A DNA stretch of 64,000 nucleotides from Alcaligenaceae bacterium (GCA_012518515.1 JAAYRZ010000132.1:20795-84794); one strand, 5' to 3'; positions 27,327-36,786 are shown, counted from the first letter of the stretch. The notes: generated from the letters alone by a model not told the origin. Numbers and translations: made by a program.

Positions 27327-29198
27327 TTATCTTCTACGCTCTACCTGAGTCACATCACGTACGGCACCACGGTCAGCTGAGGTCGCTAAAGCGGCATAAG
27401 CACGTAAAGCCTGTGATACATAACGTTGACGATTAAGTGGCTTCCAAGCATCAGCGCCACGTTCTTCCATACGCTGACGACGTTGCTCTAGTTCCTCATC
27501 GCTAATCGCTAAATGAATGCGACGATTTGGAATGTCGATTTCAATCTTATCACCCTCTTCAACTAAGGCAATATTACCGCCCTCAGCAGCTTCAGGTGAA
27601 GCATGACCAATGACTAGACCTGAGGAGCCGCCAGAGAAACGACCATCAGTCAATAGCGCTGCTTTAGCACCTAAGCCCTTCGACTTAAGATAAGAAGTCG
27701 GGTAGAGCATCTCCTGCATACCAGGACCACCCTTAGGCCCCTCATAGCGAATAATAACAACATCGCCTTCTTTGACCTGATCACCCAAGATACCCTCAGT
27801 GGCCGCATCTTGGCTTTCATAAACCACTGCTTTACCGGTAAAAGTCAAAATACTTTCATCAACACCTGCGGTCTTAACAATACAACCATTAGGTGCCAAA
27901 TTACCGTACAGAACAGCTAGACCGCCATCCTCTGAGTAGGCATGAGCCTTATCTCTAATACAGCCATTAGCACGATCGGTGTCTAATTGCTCATAGTAAT
28001 TATTTTGACTGAAGGCCTTAACTGTACGGACACCACCAATCGCCGAACGATAAAACTTATCAGTTTCTTCTGCTCTATTATCAGAAATCACATCCCAACG
28101 GTTTAGAACATCTGCTAAGCTTTCACCAGCCACATGATTAACTGAAGTATCTAATAAACCGGCACGATTCAACTCTGCCAAAATACCCATCACACCACCA
28201 GCACGATGGACATCTTGAATGTGGAACTCAGGGGTTGCGGGTGCTACTTTACATAGGCAAGGTGTATGTCTTGAAATGCGGTCAATATCTTGCATCGTAA
28301 AGTCTACTTCAGCTTCTTGAGCTGCTGCCAAAATATGTAATACCGTATTGGTTGAACCTCCCATGGCCACATCCAGTGTCATGGCATTTTCAAAAGCCGC
28401 CTTAGTCGCAATGCTACGTGGCAACACGGAATAATCATCACCCTCATAGTGGCGTTTAGTCAATTCCATGACCTTACGACCAGCTTCTAGGAATAGCTCC
28501 TTACGTGCGGCATGCGTAGCCACAATAGTGCCATTACCAGGTAAAGCAAGGCCTAGAGCCTCATTTAAGCAGTTCATTGAGTTAGCGGTAAACATACCAG
28601 AGCATGAACCGCAGGTAGGACAGGCATTTTGCTCTACTAGCTCGGTTTCCTCATCAGAAATCGTTGGGTCACCCGCTTTAATCATGGCATCCACTAAGTC
28701 AAGCTTGATAACTTTTTCGCCGCTGTCATTAGTAGATGGCATTACACCAGCTTCCATCGGACCACCGGAGACAAATACAGTAGGGATATTTAAGCGTAAA
28801 GAAGCCATTAACATGCCGGGTGTGATTTTGTCGCAGTTAGAAATACAAACCATGGCATCAACACAATGCGCATTAATCATATATTCTACTGAATCGGCAA
28901 TCAGCTCACGAGACGGTAAAGAATACAACATACCGTCATGCCCCATAGCAATACCATCATCGACCGCGATCGTATTGAACTCCTTGGCAATACCACCAGC
29001 AGCTTCAATTTCACGGGCAACCATCTGGCCCAAATCCTTTAAGTGGACGTGGCCAGGAACAAATTCTACAAATGAGTTTACAACGGCAATAATTGGTTTA
29101 CCGAAATCCTTATCTTGGATACCGGTAGCACGCCACAAGGCACGCGCTCCGGCCATATTACGCCCATGCGTGGAGGTTTTAGAACGATAATCAGGCAT
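27327..29198 (-). CDS. ilvD: Dihydroxy-acid dehydratase
   Basis: IlvD dehydrates dihydroxy acids to the keto-acid precursors of valine and isoleucine and uses an Fe-S cluster. The 623-residue length fits the E. coli-type [4Fe-4S] enzyme (616). Motifs include [13 protein letters not shown] near 122-134 and the cluster-binding [16 protein letters not shown] near 193-208, plus the C-terminal [16 protein letters not shown] segment. It starts 21 bases after the polyprenyl synthase stop, so the two may share a transcript. No leucine/valine attenuator is apparent upstream. Confidence 0.98.
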   Translation of the reverse strand: MPDYRSKTSTHGRNMAGARALWRATGIQDKDFGKPIIAVVNSFVEFVPGHVHLKDLGQMVAREIEAAGGIAKEFNTIAVDDGIAMGHDGMLYSLPSRELIADSVEYMINAHCVDAMVCISNCDKITPGMLMASLRLNIPTVFVSGGPMEAGVMPSTNDSGEKVIKLDLVDAMIKAGDPTISDEETELVEQNACPTCGSCSGMFTANSMNCLNEALGLALPGNGTIVATHAARKELFLEAGRKVMELTKRHYEGDDYSVLPRSIATKAAFENAMTLDVAMGGSTNTVLHILAAAQEAEVDFTMQDIDRISRHTPCLCKVAPATPEFHIQDVHRAGGVMGILAELNRAGLLDTSVNHVAGESLADVLNRWDVISDNRAEETDKFYRSAIGGVRTVKAFSQNNYYEQLDTDRANGCIRDKAHAYSEDGGLAVLYGNLAPNGCIVKTAGVDESILTFTGKAVVYESQDAATEGILGDQVKEGDVVIIRYEGPKGGPGMQEMLYPTSYLKSKGLGAKAALLTDGRFSGGSSGLVIGHASPEAAEGGNIALVEEGDKIEIDIPNRRIHLAISDEELEQRRQRMEERGADAWKPLNRQRYVSQALRAYAALATSADRGAVRDVTQVERRR

Positions 29199-29219
29199 GG
29201 TTAAATCCTTTTAAAAAAT

Positions 29220-30200
29220 TTAGCTGTCGCGCTCAATGGCGAAACGCGCTAATTGAAGTAAAGACTGTTTATAGATCGAATCAGGGAAGACTGCTAAAGC
29301 CTCTTCAGCTAGTTTTGCTTCACGCTCAGCGATTTGGCGTGTGTATTGCAAGGCATCGGTGGACTTGATCGCTTCGGCAACCGCAGCAAAATCGGCATCA
29401 CCAGTTTCGATAGCAGTACGAATCAGTTCTGCGTACTCGGGAGCGCCTTTATCCATCACACGAATTAAAGGTAAGGTCGGCTTACCTTCTCGTAAGTCAT
29501 CACCGACATTTTTACCTAGTGCCTCAGCATCGCCCGAGTAGTCAAGTACATCATCAATTAACTGGAAGGCTGTGCCCATATGGCGTCCATAAGCAGCGGC
29601 CGCCTCTCTCAGTTGTTCAGGTACATCACAAATAATAGCACCGATCTCGGCTGAGGCCTCAAATAGCTTAGCTGTCTTGTAACGCACAACCTGCATATAA
29701 CGCTCTACCGACACGTCAGGATCATGGACATTAAGCAACTGTAATACCTCACCCTCGGCAATCACAGTAGTCGCCTGAGAAAGCACGCGCAACACTTCCA
29801 TGCGGTTAATTGAAACCATCATCTCGAAAGAGCGCGAGTATAAATAGTCACCCACCAACACACTAGCGGCATTACCAAATACAGCATTGGCAGTCTCACG
29901 ACCACGTCGCATATCCGACTCATCGACTACGTCATCATGTAACAAAGTCGAAGTATGAATAAATTCGACAGTAGCTGCTAATAAATGATGGTCTTGGAAC
30001 TCCTTATCTTGCTGCTGATAACCAAGGGCATTTGCCACCATCACAACTAAGGCCGGACGCAAACGCTTGCCGCCGGAACTAATAATATACTCACCAACGG
30101 TGCGAATCATAACGACTTCTGAATTCAGATAAGAACGTATGACGAAGTCAATAGCCTCCATATCACCTGTGATTGGACTTAAAATCTGCGTAGCGCTCAA
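29220..30200 (-). CDS. ispB: Polyprenyl diphosphate synthase (octaprenyl-type)
   Basis: This is a trans-prenyltransferase that extends isoprenoid diphosphates, most likely making the quinone side chain (IspB role). The 326-residue sequence has both aspartate-rich motifs: LLHDDVVDESDMRRG at about 90-104 and LIDDVLDYSGD at about 216-226, plus GGKRLRPALV near 43-52. The proposed start is TTG at 30200 with an AGGAAGAG ribosome-binding site just upstream; the next ATG (30161) lacks one. Unlike many proteobacteria, where ispB is divergent from rplU, here it is beside ilvD. Product chain length cannot be read from sequence alone. Confidence 0.93.
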   Translation of the reverse strand: MSATQILSPITGDMEAIDFVIRSYLNSEVVMIRTVGEYIISSGGKRLRPALVVMVANALGYQQQDKEFQDHHLLAATVEFIHTSTLLHDDVVDESDMRRGRETANAVFGNAASVLVGDYLYSRSFEMMVSINRMEVLRVLSQATTVIAEGEVLQLLNVHDPDVSVERYMQVVRYKTAKLFEASAEIGAIICDVPEQLREAAAAYGRHMGTAFQLIDDVLDYSGDAEALGKNVGDDLREGKPTLPLIRVMDKGAPEYAELIRTAIETGDADFAAVAEAIKSTDALQYTRQIAEREAKLAEEALAVFPDSIYKQSLLQLARFAIERDS

Positions 30201-30240
30201 GACTCTTCCTGATAATTAAAATTTAAACGGTTAGAAAATC

Positions 30241-30309
30241 ACTTTGAATGATAAGCGAGTCCGGCCAAAACTATAGCTAGGCACCGGAAACTCACTTCCC
30301 TTTCAAAGT
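30241..30309. repeat. Nested inverted repeats upstream of ispB
   Basis: Three complementary segment pairs are nested in the divergent ispB / DUF815 gap: 30241-30248 with 30302-30309 (8 bp), GAGT at 30257-30260 with ACTC at 30290-30293, and TCCGG with CCGGA further in. The whole could fold into an interrupted stem of about 69 bases on either strand. I do not recognise it as a known riboswitch. It could be a leader structure for ispB. Confidence 0.4.
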
Positions 30310-30420
30310 AATCTAAAATCATTCTATTATAGGGGATAATCCACCAATTTAAAATTCAACAGTGATAATCTTGTAGTCATTTATTAGATATCATTTATAG
30401 CCTTTAGGTTTTTAGTTTTT

Positions 30421-31356
30421 ATGACAATGCATAAAAAAAGTGAAAGCACGCTCAACGTGAATTCTACAAAACAGTCACAATCAGGCACTTCACCCTGTTT
30501 AGATGAGCTGATGCAAAGCGCTCATCAAGTACTATTGCAATTACAGGCATGGCTACCTCCTGCACCACCTGAAACTGACTGGAGTGCTGTTGCTTATCGC
30601 TGGCGTCGCAAAGGCAACACGGCTTGGTTAGAGCCTATTCATAAGATTGATACAATCGAGCCCATCGATCTACTGCATATTGAGCGTCAAAAAGAAATTC
30701 TCGAACGCAACACTCGCATGTTCGTCCAAGGCAAACCTGCTAATAATGTCCTTATGACAGGAACCCGCGGCACAGGCAAAAGCTCACTTGTCCGTGCCAT
30801 GCTAAGCCAATTTTCGCCTGCCGGCTTACGTCTTATCGAGGTTGATAAATCAGATTTAAGTGATCTGCACGACATCGTTGACCTAGTACGGGAACGCCAA
30901 GAGCGTTTTATCGTTTTTTGTGATGACCTGTCTTTTGAACAAGGTGAATCAGGCTATAAGGATTTAAAATCAATTCTAGATGGCTCTATTGCTGATAGTG
31001 GTGATAATGTACTGATTTATGCGACATCCAACCGCCGTCACCTAATGCCAGAATTTAATTCTGAAAACTTGGAAAGCACCAGCGGCCCTCAAGGTGAAAT
31101 TCATCCGGGAGAAGCGATTGAAGAAAAAGTATCTCTATCTGAACGCTTCGGTATCTGGTTATCCTTTTATCCTTTCAGCCAAGATGAGTACTTAACCATT
31201 GTAAATTATTGGCTAAGAAATCTCGGCTGCCCAGAGGAGCATATCGCAGAGAGTCGTACCGAAGCGCTACAGTGGGCTCTACAAAGAGGCTCGCGCTCTG
31301 GTCGTGTCGCACGTCACTTTGCTCGTGACTGGACTGCCAGACACCTCGACAATTAG
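30421..31356 (+). CDS. DUF815-family ATPase (AAA-type)
   Basis: This 311-residue protein belongs to the DUF815 ATPase family. It has a Walker A motif GTRGTGKSSLVRA at about 117-129, a Walker B-like FIVFCDDLSFEQG near 161-173, and a sensor-type asparagine in YATSNRRH near 200-207. The N-terminal 70 residues are less conserved. The cellular role is unknown. It is followed 34 bases later by the Nudix-ThiE fusion, a pairing that I recall from other betaproteobacteria, which suggests co-transcription but not necessarily a shared function. Confidence 0.88.
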   Translation: MTMHKKSESTLNVNSTKQSQSGTSPCLDELMQSAHQVLLQLQAWLPPAPPETDWSAVAYRWRRKGNTAWLEPIHKIDTIEPIDLLHIERQKEILERNTRMFVQGKPANNVLMTGTRGTGKSSLVRAMLSQFSPAGLRLIEVDKSDLSDLHDIVDLVRERQERFIVFCDDLSFEQGESGYKDLKSILDGSIADSGDNVLIYATSNRRHLMPEFNSENLESTSGPQGEIHPGEAIEEKVSLSERFGIWLSFYPFSQDEYLTIVNYWLRNLGCPEEHIAESRTEALQWALQRGSRSGRVARHFARDWTARHLDN

Positions 31357-31390
31357 CTATTACCCTACCCCAGAACTATCAGGAGCATCC

Positions 31391-32356
31391 ATGTCCGCAA
31401 GTAAACCTTTTTTAGACGTAGCCGTTGGCGTCATGATCAATTCTGATGGCGAGATTCTTTTGGCTCAACGACCCGAAGACAAGTCTTGGCCAGGTTGGTG
31501 GGAGTTTCCCGGCGGTAAAATTGAAAGTGGTGAAACTGCAAAAGATGCCCTGATACGTGAACTTAAAGAGGAACTGGACGTCACTGTGACTGCCGCTACG
31601 CCTTGGGTAAAATTTGATTATGAATACCCTAAAACAAAAGTCCGTTTAGCCTTTTTCCTAGTGACTGCTTGGGATGGGGAACCTCAAGGGCTAGAGCAAC
31701 AGCTCTTTGCCTGGACTCGGGTAGAAAAAGCCGCTGCACTAGGCAATTTACTTCCTGCTTCATTACCTCCTTTACAGTGGCTAAGCCTTCCGCCTCTTTA
31801 TTCGATTACACCCGATTTAAATCCAGAGTGTGCAGCTGAAGAGTTAACGACCTATTTAGAACAAGCCCTTGCTAAGGGTGTGCGTCTATTCCAGTTTCGT
31901 CAGCCCAACTGGCCAAAAGGTTCTGCCTGCAAGGAATTAAAAGTCATTTTTGATGGCTTTATGGCGCAATGTCATCAGCATGGGGTTAAATTATTAGTTA
32001 ATAGTATCCATCCTCGAAACTGGTGGACAGCAGCTGACGGTGTCCAGCTACGTGCTACTGATGCAATAGCGCTTGAAGAGCGCCCTATCCCCGAGGATAA
32101 ACTACTCGGTATATCAACCCATCATCTGGCTGATATTTTATATGCTCAGATTTTAAAAGCTGATTTTCTTGTGCTAGGACATATCAAAGAAACTGCTAGC
32201 CATCCGGAAGTAGAACCACTCGGATGGGAGGAGTTTGCTAGTCTTGCAGAGCAAGCCGCACGCCCAGTTTATGCCATCGGCGGTCTCAAACCTAATGACC
32301 TAAATATAGCCCGTCAATACCACGCTCATGGAGTAGCAGGCATTAGTGCATTTTGA
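31391..32356 (+). CDS. Nudix hydrolase (MutT-like) fused to a ThiE-like domain
   Basis: Residues 1-130 of this 321-residue protein form a Nudix domain with a complete Nudix box (GGKIESGETAKDALIRELKE, continuing EEL), as in MutT, which destroys 8-oxo-dGTP. Residues from about 140 form a TIM-barrel domain related to thiamine-phosphate synthase (QFRQPNW, VNSIHPRNWW, DGVQL, YAIGGL). Such MutT-ThiE fusions are widespread in proteobacteria, where the C-terminal domain's role is unclear; key ThiE catalytic residues appear degenerate and a complete thiE is present at 17236. The ATG at 31391 has AGGAG ten bases upstream; an 87-base extension overlapping the ATPase gene is not supported. Confidence 0.92.
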   Translation: MSASKPFLDVAVGVMINSDGEILLAQRPEDKSWPGWWEFPGGKIESGETAKDALIRELKEELDVTVTAATPWVKFDYEYPKTKVRLAFFLVTAWDGEPQGLEQQLFAWTRVEKAAALGNLLPASLPPLQWLSLPPLYSITPDLNPECAAEELTTYLEQALAKGVRLFQFRQPNWPKGSACKELKVIFDGFMAQCHQHGVKLLVNSIHPRNWWTAADGVQLRATDAIALEERPIPEDKLLGISTHHLADILYAQILKADFLVLGHIKETASHPEVEPLGWEEFASLAEQAARPVYAIGGLKPNDLNIARQYHAHGVAGISAF

Positions 32357-32425
32357 GTATAAAACTGCCTGACTTCAGTGATTCAAATAATGGATAATTA
32401 ATTTTATCCAACTGCCCCTAAGTAC

Positions 32426-32454
32426 TTGACCGGCATGCTCATTAAAGATATATT
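32426..32454 (+). promoter_or_regulatory. Candidate nnrS promoter
   Basis: TTGACC (32426-32431), a 17-base spacer and TATATT (32449-32454) form a good sigma-70 match. The -10 lies inside the NsrR-like operator, so regulator binding would block RNA polymerase. Confidence 0.6.
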
Positions 32455-32470
32455 TGATATATATCTTTAA
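32442..32470. promoter_or_regulatory. NsrR-type operator upstream of nnrS
   Basis: A 29-base inverted repeat with perfect 12-bp arms (32442-32453 and 32459-32470, 5-base centre) lies 17 bases before nnrS. Read as the 11-1-11 pattern of NsrR sites, the halves are AAGATATATTT and ATATATATCTT, one mismatch from perfect symmetry and close to the known AAGATGCATTT half-site. An NsrR-family regulator gene follows nnrS. Nitric-oxide-sensitive repression is inferred. Confidence 0.75.
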
Positions 32471-32486
32471 TTAAGGAGCGTTAAAT

Positions 32487-33725
32487 ATGCTGCAGATTCA
32501 ACCTCCCGGCGCAAAACCTCATTCCCCTCATCCCCTTTTAAATATGGGATTTAGAATATTTTTTGCCAGTGCCGGTGTCTTTGCAATTATCACCATGTTA
32601 CTCTGGATTTTTGTCTTTATGGGCAAATTAAGTCTAGGTGGTGTTGTTTTTCAACCATTTTACTGGCATGCTCACGAGATGCTTTATGGCTATACCATGG
32701 CTATTATTGCAGGTTTCTTATTGACGGCGGTACAAACATGGACCGGCGTTACTATGCCTTACGGTAAGCACCTGCTAGGCATATTCAGTTTCTGGGCTAT
32801 CAGCCGACTGATCTGGGCCCTAACCGCCTTTAATCCAAGCCAAGAGCTTACTGTCACGCTCGTCATCATCGCTTTTATATCCGATATGATTTTTATGGCT
32901 TGGATGGCTTTTGTAGTCACCCGTGCAGTAGTTAAGGCCAAGCAAAAGCGCCAAATCGGCATTGTTTCTAAAATAATTTTATTAACTGTATCTAACGCAC
33001 TCTGTTATATCGGTATTTTGAGTCAAAACATCAGCTTAAATCGTATCGGTATTTATCTCGGATTTTATTTAATTATCGGCCTAGTTCTTACGGTAGGTCG
33101 TCGCGTCACCCCCTTCTTTATACAAAAAGGCTTAAGCGTGGGTCAGACTACCGAGGTAAAAGTCAAAAACTCTAAAACACTAGATTCACTAAGTTTAGGA
33201 TTTTTTGTCATCTTTTTTATCTCGGATGTATTTTTACCAAACCCCATCCTCTTAAGTTTGGCTGCACTTGCGACGGCTGCTGTTAATCTTATCCGATTAG
33301 CCGGCTGGTACCATCCGGGCATCTGGAAAAAGCCCTTGCTCTGGTCTCTTTTCTTAGCCTTTTTCGGTATGTGTCTTGGTCTAGTTTTATACGCACTACA
33401 AGCATGGGGTATTGGTACTCATAGTCTTGCCGTCCATGGTTTAGCGATGTCAGGAATTGCCCTTATGACCGTTGCCATGGTCACTCGTGTATCCTTGGGT
33501 CACACAGGCCGCAGCATCCATCAACCACCTAAAACTGTACCCTGGATGTTTGTCCTATTAATCATCGCCTTTGTTGCACGCGTGCTCCTACCGATCTTTG
33601 ACATGAGCTCATACATTATGTGGCTGATGATTGCTCAGACCTCTTGGATACTTTGTTTTGTCTTATTCTGCATAAGTTACATCCCTATCTTGTCTAAAGA
33701 CAGAGTAGATGGCGCTTTCGGATAA
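32487..33725 (+). CDS. nnrS: NnrS family haem-copper membrane protein
   Basis: NnrS is a polytopic membrane protein with haem and copper that reduces cellular damage from nitric oxide; it is found mostly in denitrifiers and their relatives. The 412-residue sequence has about twelve hydrophobic segments and the family motifs WHAHEMLYGYTMAIIAGFLLT near 53-73 (with the conserved His pair), VQTWTG, GRRVTPFF and MTRVSLGHTGR near 330-340. The gene follows a predicted NsrR operator and promoter with GGAG ribosome-binding site at 32475-32478, and the regulator gene follows after 29 bases, so the two are probably co-expressed and autoregulated. Confidence 0.95.
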   Translation: MLQIQPPGAKPHSPHPLLNMGFRIFFASAGVFAIITMLLWIFVFMGKLSLGGVVFQPFYWHAHEMLYGYTMAIIAGFLLTAVQTWTGVTMPYGKHLLGIFSFWAISRLIWALTAFNPSQELTVTLVIIAFISDMIFMAWMAFVVTRAVVKAKQKRQIGIVSKIILLTVSNALCYIGILSQNISLNRIGIYLGFYLIIGLVLTVGRRVTPFFIQKGLSVGQTTEVKVKNSKTLDSLSLGFFVIFFISDVFLPNPILLSLAALATAAVNLIRLAGWYHPGIWKKPLLWSLFLAFFGMCLGLVLYALQAWGIGTHSLAVHGLAMSGIALMTVAMVTRVSLGHTGRSIHQPPKTVPWMFVLLIIAFVARVLLPIFDMSSYIMWLMIAQTSWILCFVLFCISYIPILSKDRVDGAFG

Positions 33726-33754
33726 AGTAAAACATCTTATAGGATAAATTATTT

Positions 33755-34264
33755 ATGCGTCTAACAACCTATAGTGATTATGCCCTGCGTTGCCTGATTT
33801 ATTTAGCAACGCAGGACGAACCTGACAAACTGGTGAATATTCAAGACATTGCCGATGCCTATGACATCTCTAAAAACCATTTGACTAAAATTGTTCATCA
33901 GCTTGCCACGCTCGGTTATATCGAGAGTGTTCGTGGTAGAAATGGAGGTATTCGTTTGGCTAAGCTCCCTAAAAACATCAATATCGGTACCGTCATACGA
34001 CAAACTGAATCTGATTTTTCAATTGTGGACTGCTTTGCACCCATCGATAAAAACGTTTTTGTCACTCCTCAAACATCTAAAAAATTTCCTGGAGAAAACA
34101 TTACGATTAAACAACAAATTTCACTCTGTAAAATTAGTCCTGCATGCAAACTAAAAGGCGTATTCTATGAAGCAACGCAAAGCTTTTTAAGCGTACTGGA
34201 TCGCTATACGCTAGAGGATATGACCATGAACCGGAGTGAATTAACTCAACTGTTTAACTCGTAA
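33755..34264 (+). CDS. nsrR: Rrf2-family regulator, NsrR-type nitric-oxide sensor
   Basis: NsrR is a [Fe-S] repressor that releases DNA when nitric oxide attacks its cluster. The 169-residue protein opens with the Rrf2 signature MRLTTYSDYALRCLIYLA, a winged-helix region follows, and the RGRNGGIRLAK wing ends at about residue 70. The three cluster cysteines are at about 93 (VDCFAPI), 125 (SLCKIS) and 131 (PACKLKGV). In known NsrR proteins the first two are five residues apart; here they are 32 apart, an insertion of about 27 residues. The C-terminus (YTLEDM) is typical. With nnrS and its operator immediately upstream, the NsrR assignment is strong; cluster behaviour is unknown. Confidence 0.9.
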   Translation: MRLTTYSDYALRCLIYLATQDEPDKLVNIQDIADAYDISKNHLTKIVHQLATLGYIESVRGRNGGIRLAKLPKNINIGTVIRQTESDFSIVDCFAPIDKNVFVTPQTSKKFPGENITIKQQISLCKISPACKLKGVFYEATQSFLSVLDRYTLEDMTMNRSELTQLFNS

Positions 34265-34293
34265 CTTAATAAAGCAGCTAGCAGCCATAAATA

Positions 34294-34332
34294 ATAAAGC
34301 GGTTGGGGCTAATCTGTCCTCAACCGCTTTAT
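34294..34332. terminator. Bidirectional terminator between nsrR and the YkvI-like gene
   Basis: A perfect 12-bp inverted repeat (34294-34305 with 34321-34332), GC-rich at its centre and flanked by A/T runs, lies in the 92-base convergent gap. Confidence 0.78.
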
Positions 34333-34356
34333 CAATTTTATAACTTAATTAACCGT

Positions 34357-35424
34357 TTAAGCTGCTTTTCTGGTCTTCAACCAATACCAAGTAATTGCCA
34401 ACATAATGACAACACCAAGCACACCCATTAACGGGTAAACAGAACCAACTAAATTACCAAAACCATAATCACTTAGCCAAATACCGATCACAGTAGAAAC
34501 AACAGCTATTACTCTAAATTTGTTTGTGTTTGGTTCAGCCCAGCGTACGGCAAAGGCAAAGAACATACCAACCGCTGTACTATAAATCATAGCAATCAAC
34601 GCTATTGCAGTTAGATAAGTCAAACCCACATGAATTTTACCAGCTAATAATAAGGTAGGTATTTCAATATCATGCAGCTTATCAATATTTAAATATAAAG
34701 CAAAGTTCAAGAAAACGATCAAGAAACCTAAGCCTAAACCACCTAAAACACCTCCAAAGCCAGATTCTCGCTCAGACTTATTTAACCCCCCCATAACTGC
34801 TAACATTGGGAAACCCACACCTATGTTAAAAGCAGCATAAAGCACACCACTCATGGCCCAGCTAGGCACAGTCCAGCCTAATAAATTAATCACTGTATAT
34901 TCCGCCGCATGAGCATTTTGATTTGCAATATCAAAATTACCAGTGAATACAGAATAGACCATGATCGCTATAATAATAAATAGCAAGAAAGGAATAACTG
35001 CGCTAATCAAGTAAATAATACTTTTAAGATTTAAGCAAAGAGTTAGGATGACAAGAACTGTCATTACGATAGAGCCCATCATAGGTTCCCACCCAAACTG
35101 CTGATTCAGCGTTGCACCAGCAGCAGCCAACATAATAACGCCAACACCATAGAGAAAAAAGTTCAAGATGACATCAACTACTGCACCACCAGTCGTACCA
35201 AATAAGCGAGCTAAAACCTGGTTATGTGACTTAGCCTGCATTTTCGAGCTAATTTGTGCAATTTGCATACCAACAAATGCAAATAAAAATGCAGCCACTA
35301 CTGAACCACCAATGCCCCATACTCCATAACCGGTAAAGAATTCAATCACCTCTCTACCTGAGGCAAAACCACCACCAATTACTACTGACATATAAGCCAG
35401 AGCAATCAATAAAGTCTGTTTCAT
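34357..35424 (-). CDS. YkvI-type multispanning membrane protein (putative transporter)
   Basis: This protein of about 355 residues is mostly hydrophobic, with about ten predicted transmembrane segments. The first helix contains VIGGGFASGREVIEFF (about 13-28), a glycine-rich discontinuous helix as in LeuT-fold amino-acid transporters, which matches the YkvI family. The ATG at 35424 has a strong purine-rich ribosome-binding region (GGAGAGGAG). A longer reading from 35499 runs through the dadA terminator hairpin and is rejected. It lies downstream of dadA, so transport of a D-amino acid, alanine or glycine is a reasonable guess but not shown by sequence. Confidence 0.85.
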   Translation of the reverse strand: MKQTLLIALAYMSVVIGGGFASGREVIEFFTGYGVWGIGGSVVAAFLFAFVGMQIAQISSKMQAKSHNQVLARLFGTTGGAVVDVILNFFLYGVGVIMLAAAGATLNQQFGWEPMMGSIVMTVLVILTLCLNLKSIIYLISAVIPFLLFIIIAIMVYSVFTGNFDIANQNAHAAEYTVINLLGWTVPSWAMSGVLYAAFNIGVGFPMLAVMGGLNKSERESGFGGVLGGLGLGFLIVFLNFALYLNIDKLHDIEIPTLLLAGKIHVGLTYLTAIALIAMIYSTAVGMFFAFAVRWAEPNTNKFRVIAVVSTVIGIWLSDYGFGNLVGSVYPLMGVLGVVIMLAITWYWLKTRKAA

Positions 35425-35466
35425 TTCCTTTTTTCTCCTCTCCACTTGAGTTTTTTCATAAAAACA

Positions 35467-35493
35467 AGGACTCTTTGCATCGCAAAGAGTCCT
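35467..35493 (-). terminator. Intrinsic terminator after dadA
   Basis: A perfect 12-bp stem (35467-35478 with 35482-35493) with a 3-base loop is followed on the minus strand by TTGTTTTT. It lies 24 bases after the dadA stop and 43 bases before the start of the YkvI-like gene, which therefore depends on read-through or a promoter within that gap. Confidence 0.82.
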
Positions 35494-35516
35494 CAACACA
35501 ATTAAAAAACATTAAA

Positions 35517-36770
35517 TTAATAACGTGTAATATCAAAACCATCAACACTGATTTCTGGCGTTTTATCAGCAATCAGATGCGCTGACAACTGCGCTGCCCC
35601 ACATGCCATAGTCCAACCAAGCGTTCCATGACCACTATTAATAAATAAATTCGGAAATTTAGTTTTACCAATAATCGGTGTACAATCAGGTGTCTTTGGC
35701 CTTAATCCAGTCCAAAATGACACATCTCCGCTTAAATCACCGCCTTCTGGGAACAAATCGCCACAAATCATGCGAAGAGTCTCTTCTCGTTTCGAGTTTA
35801 AAGTATAGTCGAAACCACGTAACTCGGCCATCCCCCCAAGACGAATACGGTTATCAAAGCGTGTTATAGCGACCTTATAAGTCTCATCCAAAATAGTTGA
35901 AACAGGTGCCATCTCCGAATTCGTTATGGGAACTGTGATGGAATAGCCCTTCATCGGATAAATAGGGGCATTCAAACCTAAGGGCTTGATATATTGAGGG
36001 GTGAAAGCTCCTAAGCAAACCACATATTGATCTGCCGTTTCTCTCTTGCCATTAACGATTACGCCCTTAATCTGACCACCTTCATAATCAAAGCGTTCCA
36101 GCGTTTGATTAAAACGGAACTCAACACCTAATTCGGCTGCTTTTTTAGCTAATTGCTGAGTAAACATCAAACAATCACCGGTTTGATCACCCGGTAATCT
36201 TAGACCACCGCTAATTTTATGAGCGACTTTAGCTAAGGCAGGTTCTGCACCAGCAACACCTTTAGCATCTAAAAGTTCATAAGGCACATCCATTTCTTTT
36301 AAGACTTCAATATCTTTAGAGGCGGCGTCTAATTGTTTTTGGGTTCTAAAAAGCTGTAAGGTACCATTTTTACGGCCCTCGAACTGAATATCAATCTCTT
36401 CACGCAGACTATCCATCACATCACGACTGTACTCTGCGATACGTACTAAACGCTCTTTATTAATAGCGTAGTCCTTGGCATTGCAATGCATCAGCATTTG
36501 CCACATAAAACGATACTGGTTCATATCGAGCGTGGGTGTAATGGCTAAAGGCGCGTGTTTAGACATCAGCCACTTAACCGCCTTCAGGGGCACTCCTGGT
36601 GCTGCCCAAGGGGTTGAATACCCTGGGGATATTTGGCCTGCATTAGCAAAGCTGGCCTCTTGAGCCACCTCTGATAAGCGCTCAATCACGGTCACTTCAA
36701 ACCCTTCCCGAGCCAAAAAATAAGCCGTAGTGGTACCGATAACACCACCACCTAGCACTAAAACACGCAT
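35517..36770 (-). CDS. dadA: D-amino acid dehydrogenase, small subunit
   Basis: DadA oxidises D-amino acids, classically D-alanine, to keto acids, passing electrons from FAD to the respiratory chain. The 417-residue protein begins [20 protein letters not shown], the FAD-binding beta-alpha-beta motif, and has [18 protein letters not shown] at about 45-62 and the C-terminal [15 protein letters not shown] signature near 375-390. The ATG at 36770 is preceded by GGAGT; an upstream in-frame extension runs into gcvP. It starts 16 bases after the gcvP stop, so it is almost certainly co-transcribed with the glycine cleavage genes. alr/dadX is not nearby. Confidence 0.96.
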   Translation of the reverse strand: MRVLVLGGGVIGTTTAYFLAREGFEVTVIERLSEVAQEASFANAGQISPGYSTPWAAPGVPLKAVKWLMSKHAPLAITPTLDMNQYRFMWQMLMHCNAKDYAINKERLVRIAEYSRDVMDSLREEIDIQFEGRKNGTLQLFRTQKQLDAASKDIEVLKEMDVPYELLDAKGVAGAEPALAKVAHKISGGLRLPGDQTGDCLMFTQQLAKKAAELGVEFRFNQTLERFDYEGGQIKGVIVNGKRETADQYVVCLGAFTPQYIKPLGLNAPIYPMKGYSITVPITNSEMAPVSTILDETYKVAITRFDNRIRLGGMAELRGFDYTLNSKREETLRMICGDLFPEGGDLSGDVSFWTGLRPKTPDCTPIIGKTKFPNLFINSGHGTLGWTMACGAAQLSAHLIADKTPEISVDGFDITRY

Positions 36771-36786
36771 TAAATTACTCCTGCTT

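Noticed and set aside
28468-29190. A 240-codon plus-strand open frame opposite ilvD
   Set aside because: The opposite strand encodes a fully conserved IlvD; the plus-strand translation has no domain, and no ribosome-binding site or neighbour supports it.
35425-35499. Longer N-terminus for the YkvI-like protein
   Set aside because: The extra codons run through the dadA terminator hairpin, and the ATG at 35424 has a strong ribosome-binding site and starts at the family's first helix.
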